DNA of 64,000 bases from Firm-04 sp045591925 (GCA_045591925.1 JAZNTW010000003.1:5039-69038); one strand, 5' to 3'. Counted from the stretch's first letter, positions 33,990-43,425 are shown. Translations and numbers: made by a program. Notes: generated by a model not told the origin, from the sequence alone.

Positions 33990-35867
33990 ATGTCGGATAT
34001 CATAGCTTTTGATGTGGCGGTCATCGGCGCCGGTCATGCCGGTGTGGAAGCCGCGATTGCATCAGCGAGACGCGGCTGCAAAACCGCATTGTTTACGATC
34101 TCACTCGACCAAATCGGCAATATGCCATGCAATCCATCCATCGGCGGCAGTGCCAAAGGACACTTGGTGCGTGAAATCGACGCGCTTGGTGGGATTATGG
34201 GCGAGGCAGGCGATGCAAGCTGCATCCAAATGCGAATGCTGAATCTCAGCAAGGGCGTTTCGGTACATAGTCCGCGCGCACAGGCAGACCGCCGCAAGTA
34301 TCATACCTATGTAAAACAACTGTGTGAAGCAACAGACAATCTTCAAATCATTCAAACAGAGATTGCTGATATCGAAATCAATGAGAACCAATGTGTAACC
34401 GCTGTTGTCAACCGGTTCGGCGCAAGATTTCCATGCAAGGCAGTTGTAATTTGTGCCGGAACATTCCTGAATGGCATGGTTTATATCGGAAAAACAGGCG
34501 TTGAAAGCGGACCGGATGCTTGCTTACCGGCAAAATCATTGTCAGCAAGTCTGATGTCACATCAAATTCAACTGCGAAGATTTAAGACTGGTACGCCCTG
34601 CCGTGTGCATAGCCGCAGCATCAATTTTGAAGCATTGCAGGCACAAACCGGTGATCCGAACCCACAGCCGTTCTCGTTTTCATCGCAGGCACGTGTGTTC
34701 CGGAATGATGCCATGTGCTATATTGCGCATACAAACAGCGAAACGCACCGTATTATACGAGAGAACATCAAGGAGTCGCCGCTATATTCCGGTATAATCC
34801 ATGGCGTTGGGCCTAGATATTGCCCCTCAATCGAGGACAAGGTCATTCGATTCCCAAGCCGTGAATGCCATCAGATATTCGTAGAACCAACCGGACTGGA
34901 TACGGAAGAACTGTATATGCAGGGTTTCAGCACCTCGCTCCCAGAACACGTTCAAATTCAGATGTATCGCAGTGTAAAAGGACTTGAAAACGTTGAAATC
35001 ATGCGGTCCGCGTATGCGATTGAATATGACTGTATCAACCCGATTTGTCTGTATCATACGCTTGGATTCCGTGGTTTCCATGGACTGTATGCCGCAGGAC
35101 AATTCAATGGAACATCAGGCTATGAAGAAGCTGCGGCGCAAGGCTTGATCGCCGGAATCAACGCATCTGCTTACGTAAAGGGCGAATCGCAGCTAGAACT
35201 TTCGCGCAAAAGCTCCTATATCGGCACTTTGATTGACGATTTGGTCAGCAAGGGAACCGAAGATCCCTATCGTATGATGACCGCGCGCAGTGAATATCGA
35301 CTGTCGCTTCGTCACTCCAATGCTGACGCGCGATTAACACAAATCGGCAGAGAATATGGTCTGATCTCTGAAGCGCGTTGGTCTGAATTCACTGCAAAAA
35401 TGGCGAATATTGATGCTGCTATTGAGCAAATCAAGGCTACAAGCGTGAAGCCGGATGCTGTCAACGCATATTTAGAGCAGGTTGGCACGACTCCAATCTC
35501 GCAATCAGTTCGGCTCGATACACTTATGCGCCGTCAACAGGTGCAATGCGCGAATATTTTGCAGCACATTGGACTGCAAATTGAACTGCACGGCGAAGAA
35601 GCTGCCGAGGTCAGCCACAGAATCAAGTATGAACAGTATATCGCGCGTCAGGAACAGCAAAACGCGCATTTTGATCATCTCGAAAAAATCCGGCTTTATC
35701 AGGATATCAAGTATGCCGAGGTACATGGTCTTTCATCCGAGGCTGTCGAAAAGCTCAGTAAGCAGATGCCTGAAAATTTGGCGCAGGCAGCTCGAATTTC
35801 TGGCGTATCCCCTGCGGATATTTCCATTTTGAGAACATGGCTGAAAGCAGGTGGGCATCGTGGATAA
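33990..35867 (+). CDS. mnmG: tRNA uridine-5-carboxymethylaminomethyl modification protein MnmG
   Basis: A 625-residue FAD enzyme, partner of MnmE. FAD-binding VAVIGAGHAGVEAAIASARRG at the start, then CNPSIGGSAKGHLVREIDALGG, GTFLNGMVYIG, GVGPRYCPSIEDKV, the NADH-binding region, GFSTSLPEHVQ and the C-terminal RARRRM-equivalent helical domain. AAAGGAG precedes ATG 33990; the frame also runs through parS from 33957, which is not the start. Confidence 0.96.
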   Translation: MSDIIAFDVAVIGAGHAGVEAAIASARRGCKTALFTISLDQIGNMPCNPSIGGSAKGHLVREIDALGGIMGEAGDASCIQMRMLNLSKGVSVHSPRAQADRRKYHTYVKQLCEATDNLQIIQTEIADIEINENQCVTAVVNRFGARFPCKAVVICAGTFLNGMVYIGKTGVESGPDACLPAKSLSASLMSHQIQLRRFKTGTPCRVHSRSINFEALQAQTGDPNPQPFSFSSQARVFRNDAMCYIAHTNSETHRIIRENIKESPLYSGIIHGVGPRYCPSIEDKVIRFPSRECHQIFVEPTGLDTEELYMQGFSTSLPEHVQIQMYRSVKGLENVEIMRSAYAIEYDCINPICLYHTLGFRGFHGLYAAGQFNGTSGYEEAAAQGLIAGINASAYVKGESQLELSRKSSYIGTLIDDLVSKGTEDPYRMMTARSEYRLSLRHSNADARLTQIGREYGLISEARWSEFTAKMANIDAAIEQIKATSVKPDAVNAYLEQVGTTPISQSVRLDTLMRRQQVQCANILQHIGLQIELHGEEAAEVSHRIKYEQYIARQEQQNAHFDHLEKIRLYQDIKYAEVHGLSSEAVEKLSKQMPENLAQAARISGVSPADISILRTWLKAGGHRG

Positions 35868-36567
35868 TTCTATGACTTTTTCGGCTTGTGAAGCGTTGTT
35901 TGCGCAAAGTCAAATACAGCTTCATTCGGATGCCTATGAAAAATTACAACAATATGCAGCACTGCTTCTTTCGGAATCTGCACACCAGAACGTCACAGCT
36001 GTCCGTACCGAACCGGAAATCTGGAAACGACACTTTCTGGATTCTGCGTATTTACTACAATTTCTCGGCACCGGTTCTGTTCTGGATGTTGGCACAGGCG
36101 GTGGAATTCCTGCAATTCCACTTGCAATCATGAACCCCAAACTACAGGTCACGATGCTTGACAGTGAGCTTCGAAAAATCGAGTTTTGCAGTCATGCCGT
36201 AGCTGAACTTGGATTATCGGCAAACGCAATCTGCGGCCGTGCTGAAGAACTTTCCAGAGAACCTGATTACGAGAATCAATTTGATTATGTCGTATCGCGT
36301 GCGATGGCAAATGGCTCAGTTCTCACCGAACTGGCAGTTCGTTTTCTCAAAATCGGCGGTTTATTGATTGCAATGAAAGGAAAGCAGTACGATCCTGCTG
36401 TTGAGCGCTTTTCTGAGGCTGCATCCGCACTCGGCTGCAAAATAGAACAGGAAATTGCATACGCATTAGATGGAGAAACAAAGCATCTCATCATCTTAAA
36501 AAAAATCAGTGAAACACCACCCCAATATCCACGCAGATATGCAAAAATCAAACGAAATCCGCTATAA
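35860..36567 (+). CDS. rsmG: 16S rRNA (guanine527-N7)-methyltransferase
   Basis: A 235-residue SAM methyltransferase. SAM site GSVLDVGTGGGIPAIPLAI, then LDSELRKIEFC, YVVSRAMANGSVLTELAVRFLK and LIAMKGKQ. The substrate is G527 of 16S rRNA. GTG 35860 overlaps mnmG by 8 bases; ATG 35872 is possible. In many Firmicutes noc or parA-parB follow; here they do not. Confidence 0.93.
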   Translation: MDNSMTFSACEALFAQSQIQLHSDAYEKLQQYAALLLSESAHQNVTAVRTEPEIWKRHFLDSAYLLQFLGTGSVLDVGTGGGIPAIPLAIMNPKLQVTMLDSELRKIEFCSHAVAELGLSANAICGRAEELSREPDYENQFDYVVSRAMANGSVLTELAVRFLKIGGLLIAMKGKQYDPAVERFSEAASALGCKIEQEIAYALDGETKHLIILKKISETPPQYPRRYAKIKRNPL

Positions 36568-36593
36568 TCATTGACATCAGAAAGGTAATTCTC

Positions 36594-37097
36594 ATGGACC
36601 ATTCAAATTGGAAAAAAGCATCTGCACTCGATGAACTCTCAAAAAAGAATATCGACCACTATATAAATAGTCGACACAAGGGGCGAATAGCATTATTAAT
36701 CGCATATCTGACGCCCATCTTTCTCGTCATCGCGATTTTCTTTCCTGATATCAACGTTGTACTGTATATCATCAATTATATCGCAAGTCTAGCGGCTGGG
36801 ATGCTTGCGTTTAGCCATTATGAGGACGAGGAGTACAACTATATTGCCAACTATAAATACGAATGGAATATTGGTTATTCCGCATATTCCGTCTATTATC
36901 CCCTTGCTAAGTACTATAATATAGATGGCAATCAGTACCGCAGAATCCCGACATTTGGAAAAATCAGCCGTATTCGAAAAAATGATGAAATCCTTGTCCT
37001 ACGGTTCAAGTTGCTTGACCAAAAATACCGTTATTACGCAATCAAAAAGGATCTGCTAAAGAAGACGCGCAGCAGCACGGCCCAACATTCTGAATAA
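36594..37097 (+). CDS. Two-helix membrane protein, unknown function
   Basis: A 167-residue protein: a basic, helical N-terminus, two adjoining membrane segments (IALLIAYLTPIFLVIAIFF; VVLYIINYIASLAAGMLAF) and a C-terminal cytosolic domain rich in Tyr, Lys and Arg (YSAYSVYYPLAKYYNIDGNQYRRIP...KLLDQKYRYYAIKKDLLKK). I do not recognise a family. AGAAAGG is upstream of the ATG. It lies between rsmG and the second parS, where parA would often be. Confidence 0.6.
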   Translation: MDHSNWKKASALDELSKKNIDHYINSRHKGRIALLIAYLTPIFLVIAIFFPDINVVLYIINYIASLAAGMLAFSHYEDEEYNYIANYKYEWNIGYSAYSVYYPLAKYYNIDGNQYRRIPTFGKISRIRKNDEILVLRFKLLDQKYRYYAIKKDLLKKTRSSTAQHSE

Positions 37098-37133
37098 CAT
37101 TTCAAAAAAATCAATTTCACATGGTTGAACGGA

Positions 37134-37157
37134 GGAATGTTCCACGTGGAACATTCC
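37134..37157. promoter_or_regulatory. parS site 2 (extended palindrome)
   Basis: The 16-bp parS core TGTTCCACGTGGAACA at 37139-37154 is flanked by complementary bases, giving a 24-bp perfect palindrome (GGAA...TTCC). It is 3.2 kb from site 1. Confidence 0.92.
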
Positions 37158-37257
37158 TTTTTTGTCGAGGAACAAAATCGAAATTTAAAAGAATATGAAG
37201 AATCTAAAAGAAAGCGGTAACAAAGCGATTCCAAATAAATACAGTTTCGTAATGCAG

Positions 37258-37286
37258 TTGACAATCTTCACCGAACACGATATAAT
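37258..37286 (+). promoter_or_regulatory. Sigma-A promoter of the LCP gene
   Basis: TTGACA, 17 bp, TATAAT, both consensus. Confidence 0.87.
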
Positions 37287-37339
37287 ATAACTATAGAGAT
37301 AGTATGTCGCAAAACCAGCTACAGAAAGGATGAAACAGC

Positions 37340-38779
37340 GTGAATAACGACCGTTTTTCAGATACAGCCGAGCTGCAAATTCCGGAACAACCGGCGCGCC
37401 CGCCAGCACCTTATCCACCCGACCCGTTTGCAGAGGCGGCACATACGCCACAACCGGAACGATACGATGCAGCAGACCCACAGCGCCGCGCGCCAAATCC
37501 GCAGCGCCGAAGATTACAAGGTGCAGCATCACAATATAACAGACCCAACAGACAGACAAACCACCCGCAGCGACAGGTTCCACCCTCTCCGCGTCAACGC
37601 TTACAGCAGCCAAATGAACCACCTCCGCCTCAAGCCGTAATTCGACGCGCCTCCTATCAGGAGCAGATGCCGGAAAACGAAAAAATCATAGCCTATCGAC
37701 CGGCACCGCCCGTCTATCGTGCGCCGGAATTTGAGGAGGAAATTCAAGAACCGACACCAAAAAAGAAAAAACGGAAAAAGAAACGCCGCCACAGCTGCCT
37801 GAGAAAAATCATCGCCTCGATGCTGCTACTGGCGCTTGTATTGTTTGGCATATATTCCGGCATTGCGTTATTGGCAATCAATCAGCTTGATTATGAGGAA
37901 ACAGGCGCGCGTGCCATTACCGCAACTGCCGCCGAACCGGACAGCGATGTCCGAAACATTTTGCTGATTGGCACGGATAACCGTGAAGATGAGCGCGGAC
38001 GAGCCGACACCGTCATTTTGCTGAGCTTTAGCAAGCATAATGACACTGTCACAATCACCTCTCTGCTGCGCGATTCCTATGTCAACATCCCAAATCACGG
38101 CACAGACAAGCTCAATGCCGCCTACGCATACGGCGGTGCAACCTTGCTGATGGACACCGTCACAAGCAATTTCGGCATCCCGGTTGACGATTATATCTGC
38201 ATCAACTTCAAAGCATTTGTTCACATTACCGATGCGCTCGGCGGTATCAAGGTCGAAATTTCCGACCGAGAAGCCGAGGCAATCAATACGATTCTGCAAA
38301 GTGAACTGAATCGGATTATGGGTGATGAACCAACGGATGATTTTCTGCCAAGCGGCGGCACATTCGAGCTGAACGGCAAGCAGGCACTTGCGTATACGCG
38401 GATTCGTTTTGTCGGCAACGCAGATTTTGAGCGCACGGAACGTCAGAGAACCGTCCTTGATATCATGCTCTCAAAATTAAAGAGCCTCAGCCCGACAGCT
38501 ATCCCTGAAATCCTGATGAAAGCCGTTCCGGAACTTAAAACTAATATGAAAACATCTGAACTTTATTGGCTCTCACTGGAAACACCGATCAAACTAATCG
38601 GATATGATATCCAAAAGCTGCGTTTACCTGCTGACGGCACATTCTCCGACCAGACTGCACCGGATGGTCAAATGGTACTGGCAGTCGATTTCGATGCAAA
38701 TTTACAGCTCTATCTCAGCAGCATTCACGATGCACCACAAACAAATGAAACATCATTGAACGAGGTAACAACTCCATGA
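37340..38779 (+). CDS. LytR-CpsA-Psr (LCP) family cell-wall ligase
   Basis: A 479-residue type II membrane protein. A ~145-residue Pro/Gln/Arg-rich cytosolic N-terminus ends in a Lys/Arg cluster (PKKKKRKKKRRHS), followed by one helix (ASMLLLALVLFGIYSGIALL) and an extracytoplasmic LCP domain: ILLIGTDNREDERGRADTV, TSLLRDSYVNIP, KLNAAYAYGG, YICINFKAF and LAYTRIRFVGNADFERTERQR with the conserved Arg residues that bind polyprenyl pyrophosphate. LCP enzymes attach glycopolymers to peptidoglycan. It overlaps the next gene by ATGA. Confidence 0.92.
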   Translation: MNNDRFSDTAELQIPEQPARPPAPYPPDPFAEAAHTPQPERYDAADPQRRAPNPQRRRLQGAASQYNRPNRQTNHPQRQVPPSPRQRLQQPNEPPPPQAVIRRASYQEQMPENEKIIAYRPAPPVYRAPEFEEEIQEPTPKKKKRKKKRRHSCLRKIIASMLLLALVLFGIYSGIALLAINQLDYEETGARAITATAAEPDSDVRNILLIGTDNREDERGRADTVILLSFSKHNDTVTITSLLRDSYVNIPNHGTDKLNAAYAYGGATLLMDTVTSNFGIPVDDYICINFKAFVHITDALGGIKVEISDREAEAINTILQSELNRIMGDEPTDDFLPSGGTFELNGKQALAYTRIRFVGNADFERTERQRTVLDIMLSKLKSLSPTAIPEILMKAVPELKTNMKTSELYWLSLETPIKLIGYDIQKLRLPADGTFSDQTAPDGQMVLAVDFDANLQLYLSSIHDAPQTNETSLNEVTTP

Positions 38780-39807
38780 AAAGACAGGCTATCTTTCAAC
38801 TTCTAACCATATTACGCGAAGAAACAGACGATCAACACAGATTATCACAGCAAGCGCTCTCCGACAGAATGAACGAACGCTTCGGCGTAAAACTCAACCG
38901 CCGCACGCTGAAAGCATATCTCGATGAACTGATAGAAGCCGGATATCCTCTGAATACGACGCAAAGACAGCGTTTTCAGCCTAATGGGTCTGCCGAAATC
39001 ATGCAGACGGATTGGTATTTGGAGCCAATGTTTGAGGTCAGCGAGCTGCGACTGCTCTGCGATATGCTCAACGACATGGCTTCAATTCCGGCAACACAGC
39101 GCGAAGCGCTGACAAAAAAACTTGCGCAATTCGCGCCGCCAAGTTTTCCGCGCGAACCACATCAGACATCCATTACCTATCTGCACTCACCGCCCGCACA
39201 GCAAATGCTGTTTTCGGTTGAACTGCTCTGTGAAGCGATGCAGCGAAACTGCATGGTTTGTTTTCAATACGGCAACTATGTGCTGAATGAAAAAGGCATA
39301 CCGGAATTACAGCCGCGCATCCGTGAGGACGGTTCTGTGCGAAAGTATTTTGTCAGCCCGTATGAAATCCTTGTATCCCATGGCAGATACTATCTGATTT
39401 GCTGCAAAGAACCATATCGCACTTGTGCAAACTATCGGGTAGACCGTATGCTGGAAATGGAGCTGCGAGAGGATTTCCCACGCATCCCGATCGAAGAACT
39501 GGAATCCCAGAACGGTTATCCCAAACAGCTTGCCGAGCAGCTTTATATGTATAGCGGCAATGCGGAAAGCGTTTGTTTTCTTGCAAGCAGACAGATTTTA
39601 GGGGATATCCTCGACTGGTTCGGCGCAGATGCCAAAATCGAACCCGATCTCAAATCCGGTCAGCTGCGTGTCACGGTAACGGTAAATCCAACCGCAATGC
39701 AGCATTGGGCACTACAATACGGAAAATATGTCACCGTACTTTCTCCGGATTCGCTGCGAAAAGAATTAGCGGAGATTTCTAAGGGACTGATGGAACGATA
39801 TACATAA
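38776..39807 (+). CDS. WYL-domain transcriptional regulator
   Basis: A 343-residue protein: winged HTH at ~1-70 (SQQALSDRMNERFGVKLNRRTLKAYLDELIEAGYPL), a WYL domain at ~150-240 with YFVSPYEILVSHGRYYLICCKE, the W-Y-L-equivalent strand, and NYRVDRM, then a C-terminal extension (VTVTVNPTAMQHWALQYGKYVTVLSP). Likely ligand-responsive DNA binding; targets unknown. Coupled to the LCP gene by a 4-base overlap. Confidence 0.88.
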   Translation: MKRQAIFQLLTILREETDDQHRLSQQALSDRMNERFGVKLNRRTLKAYLDELIEAGYPLNTTQRQRFQPNGSAEIMQTDWYLEPMFEVSELRLLCDMLNDMASIPATQREALTKKLAQFAPPSFPREPHQTSITYLHSPPAQQMLFSVELLCEAMQRNCMVCFQYGNYVLNEKGIPELQPRIREDGSVRKYFVSPYEILVSHGRYYLICCKEPYRTCANYRVDRMLEMELREDFPRIPIEELESQNGYPKQLAEQLYMYSGNAESVCFLASRQILGDILDWFGADAKIEPDLKSGQLRVTVTVNPTAMQHWALQYGKYVTVLSPDSLRKELAEISKGLMERYT

Positions 39808-39851
39808 AGATAATTGTTTTAATTATTTCAGCTGAAATCTGCCTCCGATGA

Positions 39852-39880
39852 TTGACAAGCAACGTGATTTCTGTTATAAT
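39852..39880 (+). promoter_or_regulatory. Sigma-A promoter of the AraC-family gene
   Basis: TTGACA, 17 bp, TATAAT. Confidence 0.85.
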
Positions 39881-39924
39881 AAAGCCGGATATACTATAAT
39901 AGTAATTAGAAAGGATGATCCGGA

Positions 39925-40704
39925 ATGTTTGAAATACAGCGTATGGGCTGTTCCTGCCGACACGACAGCAGCTTTATCATTGACCTGCCGCAGGGCTTTG
40001 ACGGCTATTTAGCGCTCTATGTGAAAACAGGCGCATTCTTCCGAATCGGCTCGGAAACAATCACCGTAGAACCGGAAACTTTCATTATCTATAATCGCAA
40101 TGCCCCCCTCTATTACGGCGCAGCCGGCGGAGCCTATGTCAACGACTGGATGCTCTTTAACTGCACAGAGGTTCTGGATTCCGAAATCGGGATTCAGTTT
40201 GACACACCGATTTATATTGGTGAACAAATCAATCTGGCGCAGTATTTCCAGCTGATTGCCGATTGCTACTACCGCGGCACAGACGCTCAGACCGCAGGCT
40301 TGCTGATTCGCGCGATGCTCTCCGAGATTTTCTCAAAAACAGAACGTCCGGAAGCCGCAGAGCTGCCGCATTACCGCGAGCTGCTCGATTTGCGCCGAAA
40401 AATCTATGCGCAGCCCGAAAAAAACTGGAGCATGGATCAAATGGCGCAAATGCTCAATATCAGTACGCCATATCTGCACGCGCTCTATCGCAAGGCATTC
40501 GGCGTCACCTGCACCTCGGATGTCATTCAAAGCCGCATGGAACAGGCGCAGCAATACCTGAATAATCCCGGCATGACAATCGAAGAAATTTCCTTTGCCT
40601 GCGGCTACAGCAGCGGCGTTCATTTCTCTCGGCAATTCAAAAAGCATTTCGGCGTGTCTCCGCTGCAATGGCGCAAATCAGGAAAAAACATGGATAAAAA
40701 ATGA
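39925..40704 (+). CDS. AraC-family transcriptional regulator
   Basis: A 259-residue regulator. N-terminal cupin-like sensing domain (~1-120, with GYLALYVKTGAFFRIGSETITVEPETFIIYN) and a C-terminal pair of HTH motifs (MDQMAQMLNISTPYLHALYRKAFG and MTIEEISFACGYSSGVHFSRQFKKHFGVSPLQWRKS). The effector is probably a sugar by family. It is followed, across a terminator and structured leader, by an epimerase and an alcohol dehydrogenase, which are candidate targets. Confidence 0.9.
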   Translation: MFEIQRMGCSCRHDSSFIIDLPQGFDGYLALYVKTGAFFRIGSETITVEPETFIIYNRNAPLYYGAAGGAYVNDWMLFNCTEVLDSEIGIQFDTPIYIGEQINLAQYFQLIADCYYRGTDAQTAGLLIRAMLSEIFSKTERPEAAELPHYRELLDLRRKIYAQPEKNWSMDQMAQMLNISTPYLHALYRKAFGVTCTSDVIQSRMEQAQQYLNNPGMTIEEISFACGYSSGVHFSRQFKKHFGVSPLQWRKSGKNMDKK

Positions 40705-40708
40705 TAAA

Positions 40709-40757
40709 AGAATAGGATATGTTAAAAAATGAATAGCATATCCTATTCATTTTTTAT
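40709..40757 (+). terminator. Terminator after the AraC-family gene
   Basis: 12-bp perfect stem GAATAGGATATG/CATATCCTATTC followed by ATTTTTTAT. Confidence 0.85.
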
Positions 40758-40765
40758 CGGCGTTA

Positions 40766-41003
40766 TGCTATGATATGGGTAAAGAGAACAGCGGACGACA
40801 ATCAGATACTACAAATTACGAAACCCGTCTGACGCTGCTGAATTTACCGATTTCCGCCGGCACTTACACTCCTTAGAATTCCTGCCGGCATAACGATAGC
40901 ATCCCGCCTACCGGAGATGGGCCATGAGAGGGGGACCATCTCCGGTGGGTATTGGGAACCAAACAATGATCTTCACAAGGACATGAGAAAAAGGGGAATT
41001 CCT
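40766..41003 (+). other. Structured leader upstream of the epimerase-dehydrogenase operon
   Basis: After a TGC-TATGAT box (~40771) the ~210-base leader folds into two strong hairpins: GCCGGCA/TGCCGGC (~40856-40889) and ACCGGAGATGG/CCATCTCCGGT (40909-40946). The second lacks a T-run, so it is not a simple terminator. The ribosome site AAAAGGGG is at ~40990. I could not match a known riboswitch; regulatory RNA is an inference. Confidence 0.5.
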
Positions 41004-42026
41004 ATGCCTTTGAACATTTTACTCATTGGCGGGACCGGCACGATCAGTATGGCGATTACGCGGCGTCTGGCTGCACAGGGACATCATGTGTATCTGTTCA
41101 ACCGTGGTTCGCGTACCGCCGAATTGCCGGAGAACGTCACCGTGCTTCGCGGCGATATCAGCAACGAAGCAGAAGCCGCCGCGCTCCTCGATGGTATGCA
41201 GTTTGATGCCGTTGGAGAATTCATCGGCTTCACCGTAGAACAGGTGCAGCGTGATGTGCGCCTGTTTACCGGAAAAACGCGGCAGTACCTCTATATCAGC
41301 TCCGCATCTGCTTATCAGAAGCCGTTGTCGGACAGCGTGATCACAGAAAGCACACCGCTTTGCAATCCCTATTGGCAATATTCGCGCGACAAAATCGCGT
41401 GTGAAGAATATTTGATGCAGCAATACCGTGAAAACGGCTTCCCTGTCACCATCGTCCGTCCAAGTCATACCTATGACGACCGCTCTGTACCGCTTGGCGT
41501 ACACGGCAAAAACGGCAGTTGGCAGGTCGTACAGCGCATCATGGAGGGGAAGCCCGTCATTATCCATGGCGACGGCACTTCGCTCTGGACTATTACGCAT
41601 AACAGTGATTTTGCGAAAGGTTACTGCGGCTTGGTCGGCAATATTCACGCAATCGGACAGGCTTATCATATTACATCCGATGAGCGTGTTTCATGGAATC
41701 AGATTTATCAATGTATCGCGGATACGCTCGGCGTGCCGCTGAAGGCTTGCCATATCCCCTCGGATTTTCTTGCCGCAATCAGCGACTATGATTTTGAGGG
41801 CAGTCTCATTGGCGATAAGGCAAGCACCGTCATTTTCGATAACACCAAAATTAAGCGCGCTGTGCCGGAATTTCAGGCAACAACTCGCGCAGATCAGGGC
41901 ATCAGACAAACCATACAGCATTTACTCGCAAATCCGGAAATGCAGCAGCTTGATCCGGAGTTTGACGCATGGTGCGACCGCGTCATTACAGCATTTGAAG
42001 CATTAAAGGGAGAACTTGCTCTATGA
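41004..42026 (+). CDS. NAD-dependent epimerase/dehydratase family protein
   Basis: A 340-residue short-chain dehydrogenase-type protein. Rossmann motif ILLIGGTGTISMAITRRLAAQG, then YLYISSASAYQKP and a catalytic YSRDKIACEEYL (Y-x-x-x-K: Tyr in YWQYSRDK region), VTIVRPSHTYDDR. Such proteins act on nucleotide sugars. AAAAGGGG precedes ATG 41004; the longer frame from 40917 crosses the leader hairpin and is rejected. Coupled by ATGA to the dehydrogenase gene. Confidence 0.85.
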   Translation: MPLNILLIGGTGTISMAITRRLAAQGHHVYLFNRGSRTAELPENVTVLRGDISNEAEAAALLDGMQFDAVGEFIGFTVEQVQRDVRLFTGKTRQYLYISSASAYQKPLSDSVITESTPLCNPYWQYSRDKIACEEYLMQQYRENGFPVTIVRPSHTYDDRSVPLGVHGKNGSWQVVQRIMEGKPVIIHGDGTSLWTITHNSDFAKGYCGLVGNIHAIGQAYHITSDERVSWNQIYQCIADTLGVPLKACHIPSDFLAAISDYDFEGSLIGDKASTVIFDNTKIKRAVPEFQATTRADQGIRQTIQHLLANPEMQQLDPEFDAWCDRVITAFEALKGELAL

Positions 42027-43204
42027 ATAATTTCCAATTCTACAGCCCGACCGAATTCGTATTCGGAAAGAATACGGAAAATGAAACGGGTACTTATGTA
42101 AAAAAACACGGCGGTACGAAAGTATTGCTGCATTACGGCGGTCAATCCGCAATCAAGAGCGGCTTGCTCGACCGTATTAAGGCTTCATTGCAGGCAAGCG
42201 AAATCAACTTTGTAGAGCTTGGCGGCGTCAAGCCGAATCCGCGCGATACGCTCGTTTATGAGGGCATTGCGCTCTGCCGCGCAGAGGGTGTGGATTTCAT
42301 CCTCGCAGTCGGCGGCGGCTCTGTCATTGATTCTGCAAAGGCCATTGCAATGGGCGTTCCCTATGATGGGGATTTCTGGGATTTTTACGCAGGGAAAGCG
42401 CAAATCCAAGCTGCTCTTCCCGTTGGAACCGTCCTGACCATAGCAGCTGCCGGGAGTGAGGGCTCCGGTGATTCTGTGGTCACAAAGGAAGCAGACGGTC
42501 TGAAAAGAGGTACGGGCTCTGATCTGATTCGTCCGCGGTTCTCAATCCTGAATCCGGAGCTTACCTGCACGCTGCCTGCCTATCAGACAGCGTGCGGCGC
42601 GACGGACATCATGGCGCACGTTTTTGAACGCTATTTCACCAATACCAAAGAGGTCGAAATCACCGACCGTCTTTGTGAAGCGGTTCTCCTGACAATGATC
42701 AAGGAAACACCGCGTGTCATCGCACAGCCTGATCTGTATGAGGCTAGAGCCAATATCATGTGGGCAGGTACTGTTGCGCACACCAACATCGTTGGCGTCG
42801 GCAGAGAGCAGGACTGGAACAGCCATGGCATCGAGCATGAGCTTTCCGCGCTCTATGACTGCGCACACGGTGCAGGTCTTGCGGTCATCATGCCGGCATG
42901 GATGGAGTTTGTCTATCAGCATGATGTTATGCGCTTTGCAGAAGCGGCGGTTCGCATCTGGGGCTGCCAGATGAACTTTGGCAATCCCGCAGAAACCGCA
43001 CTGGAGGGTATCCGCTGCTTCCGCCGGTTCCTGCATAGCATCGGTATGCCGATCAACTTTGCAGAGCTTGGTGCAAAGGAAGAGGATATTCCTCAGCTTG
43101 TCGAAAAATTCGGCATCGGCGATGGAAAAACCAGCGGCTTCGTTGCACTTTCTGCGGAAAATATCGCGGAGATTTATCGCATTGCCGCAAACGCTGCCCT
43201 TTGA
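42023..43204 (+). CDS. Iron-containing alcohol dehydrogenase (YqhD/BdhA type)
   Basis: A 393-residue group III dehydrogenase. N-terminal FYSPTEFVFGKN, NAD(P)-binding LAVGGGSVIDSAKAIA, metal ligands in ATDIMAHVFERYF (Asp, His) and WNSHGIEHELSALYDCAHGAGLAV (His residues), ending with IAEIYRIA. Closest in pattern to NADPH-dependent butanol/aldehyde reductases. Overlaps the epimerase gene by four bases, so the pair may act on one sugar or aldehyde route. Confidence 0.92.
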   Translation: MNNFQFYSPTEFVFGKNTENETGTYVKKHGGTKVLLHYGGQSAIKSGLLDRIKASLQASEINFVELGGVKPNPRDTLVYEGIALCRAEGVDFILAVGGGSVIDSAKAIAMGVPYDGDFWDFYAGKAQIQAALPVGTVLTIAAAGSEGSGDSVVTKEADGLKRGTGSDLIRPRFSILNPELTCTLPAYQTACGATDIMAHVFERYFTNTKEVEITDRLCEAVLLTMIKETPRVIAQPDLYEARANIMWAGTVAHTNIVGVGREQDWNSHGIEHELSALYDCAHGAGLAVIMPAWMEFVYQHDVMRFAEAAVRIWGCQMNFGNPAETALEGIRCFRRFLHSIGMPINFAELGAKEEDIPQLVEKFGIGDGKTSGFVALSAENIAEIYRIAANAAL

Positions 43205-43241
43205 CTGCGCAGGATTCAGGGATATCTGCGCTTTATAGATT

Positions 43242-43281
43242 TAACCGACATGGATTACTGGAGCCATGTCGGTTCTTTTTT
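43242..43281 (+). terminator. Terminator after the dehydrogenase gene
   Basis: AACCGACATGG/CCATGTCGGTT stem then CTTTTTTT. Confidence 0.87.
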
Positions 43282-43318
43282 TGAATTCGCTTGCTTGACA
43301 AAAAATAACGAAAATTGC

Positions 43319-43347
43319 TTGCATTTTTATGCGGAATGTGATATAAT
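43319..43347 (+). promoter_or_regulatory. Sigma-A promoter of the zinc-ribbon protein gene
   Basis: TTGCAT, 17 bp, TATAAT. Confidence 0.75.
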
Positions 43348-43425
43348 AAATATGTATATAACAAAGCGGTTTGCCCTAAAAGACCGGTTTGTAATTTGAT
43401 TTTAACAAAAAGAGGAGGCGTTTTT

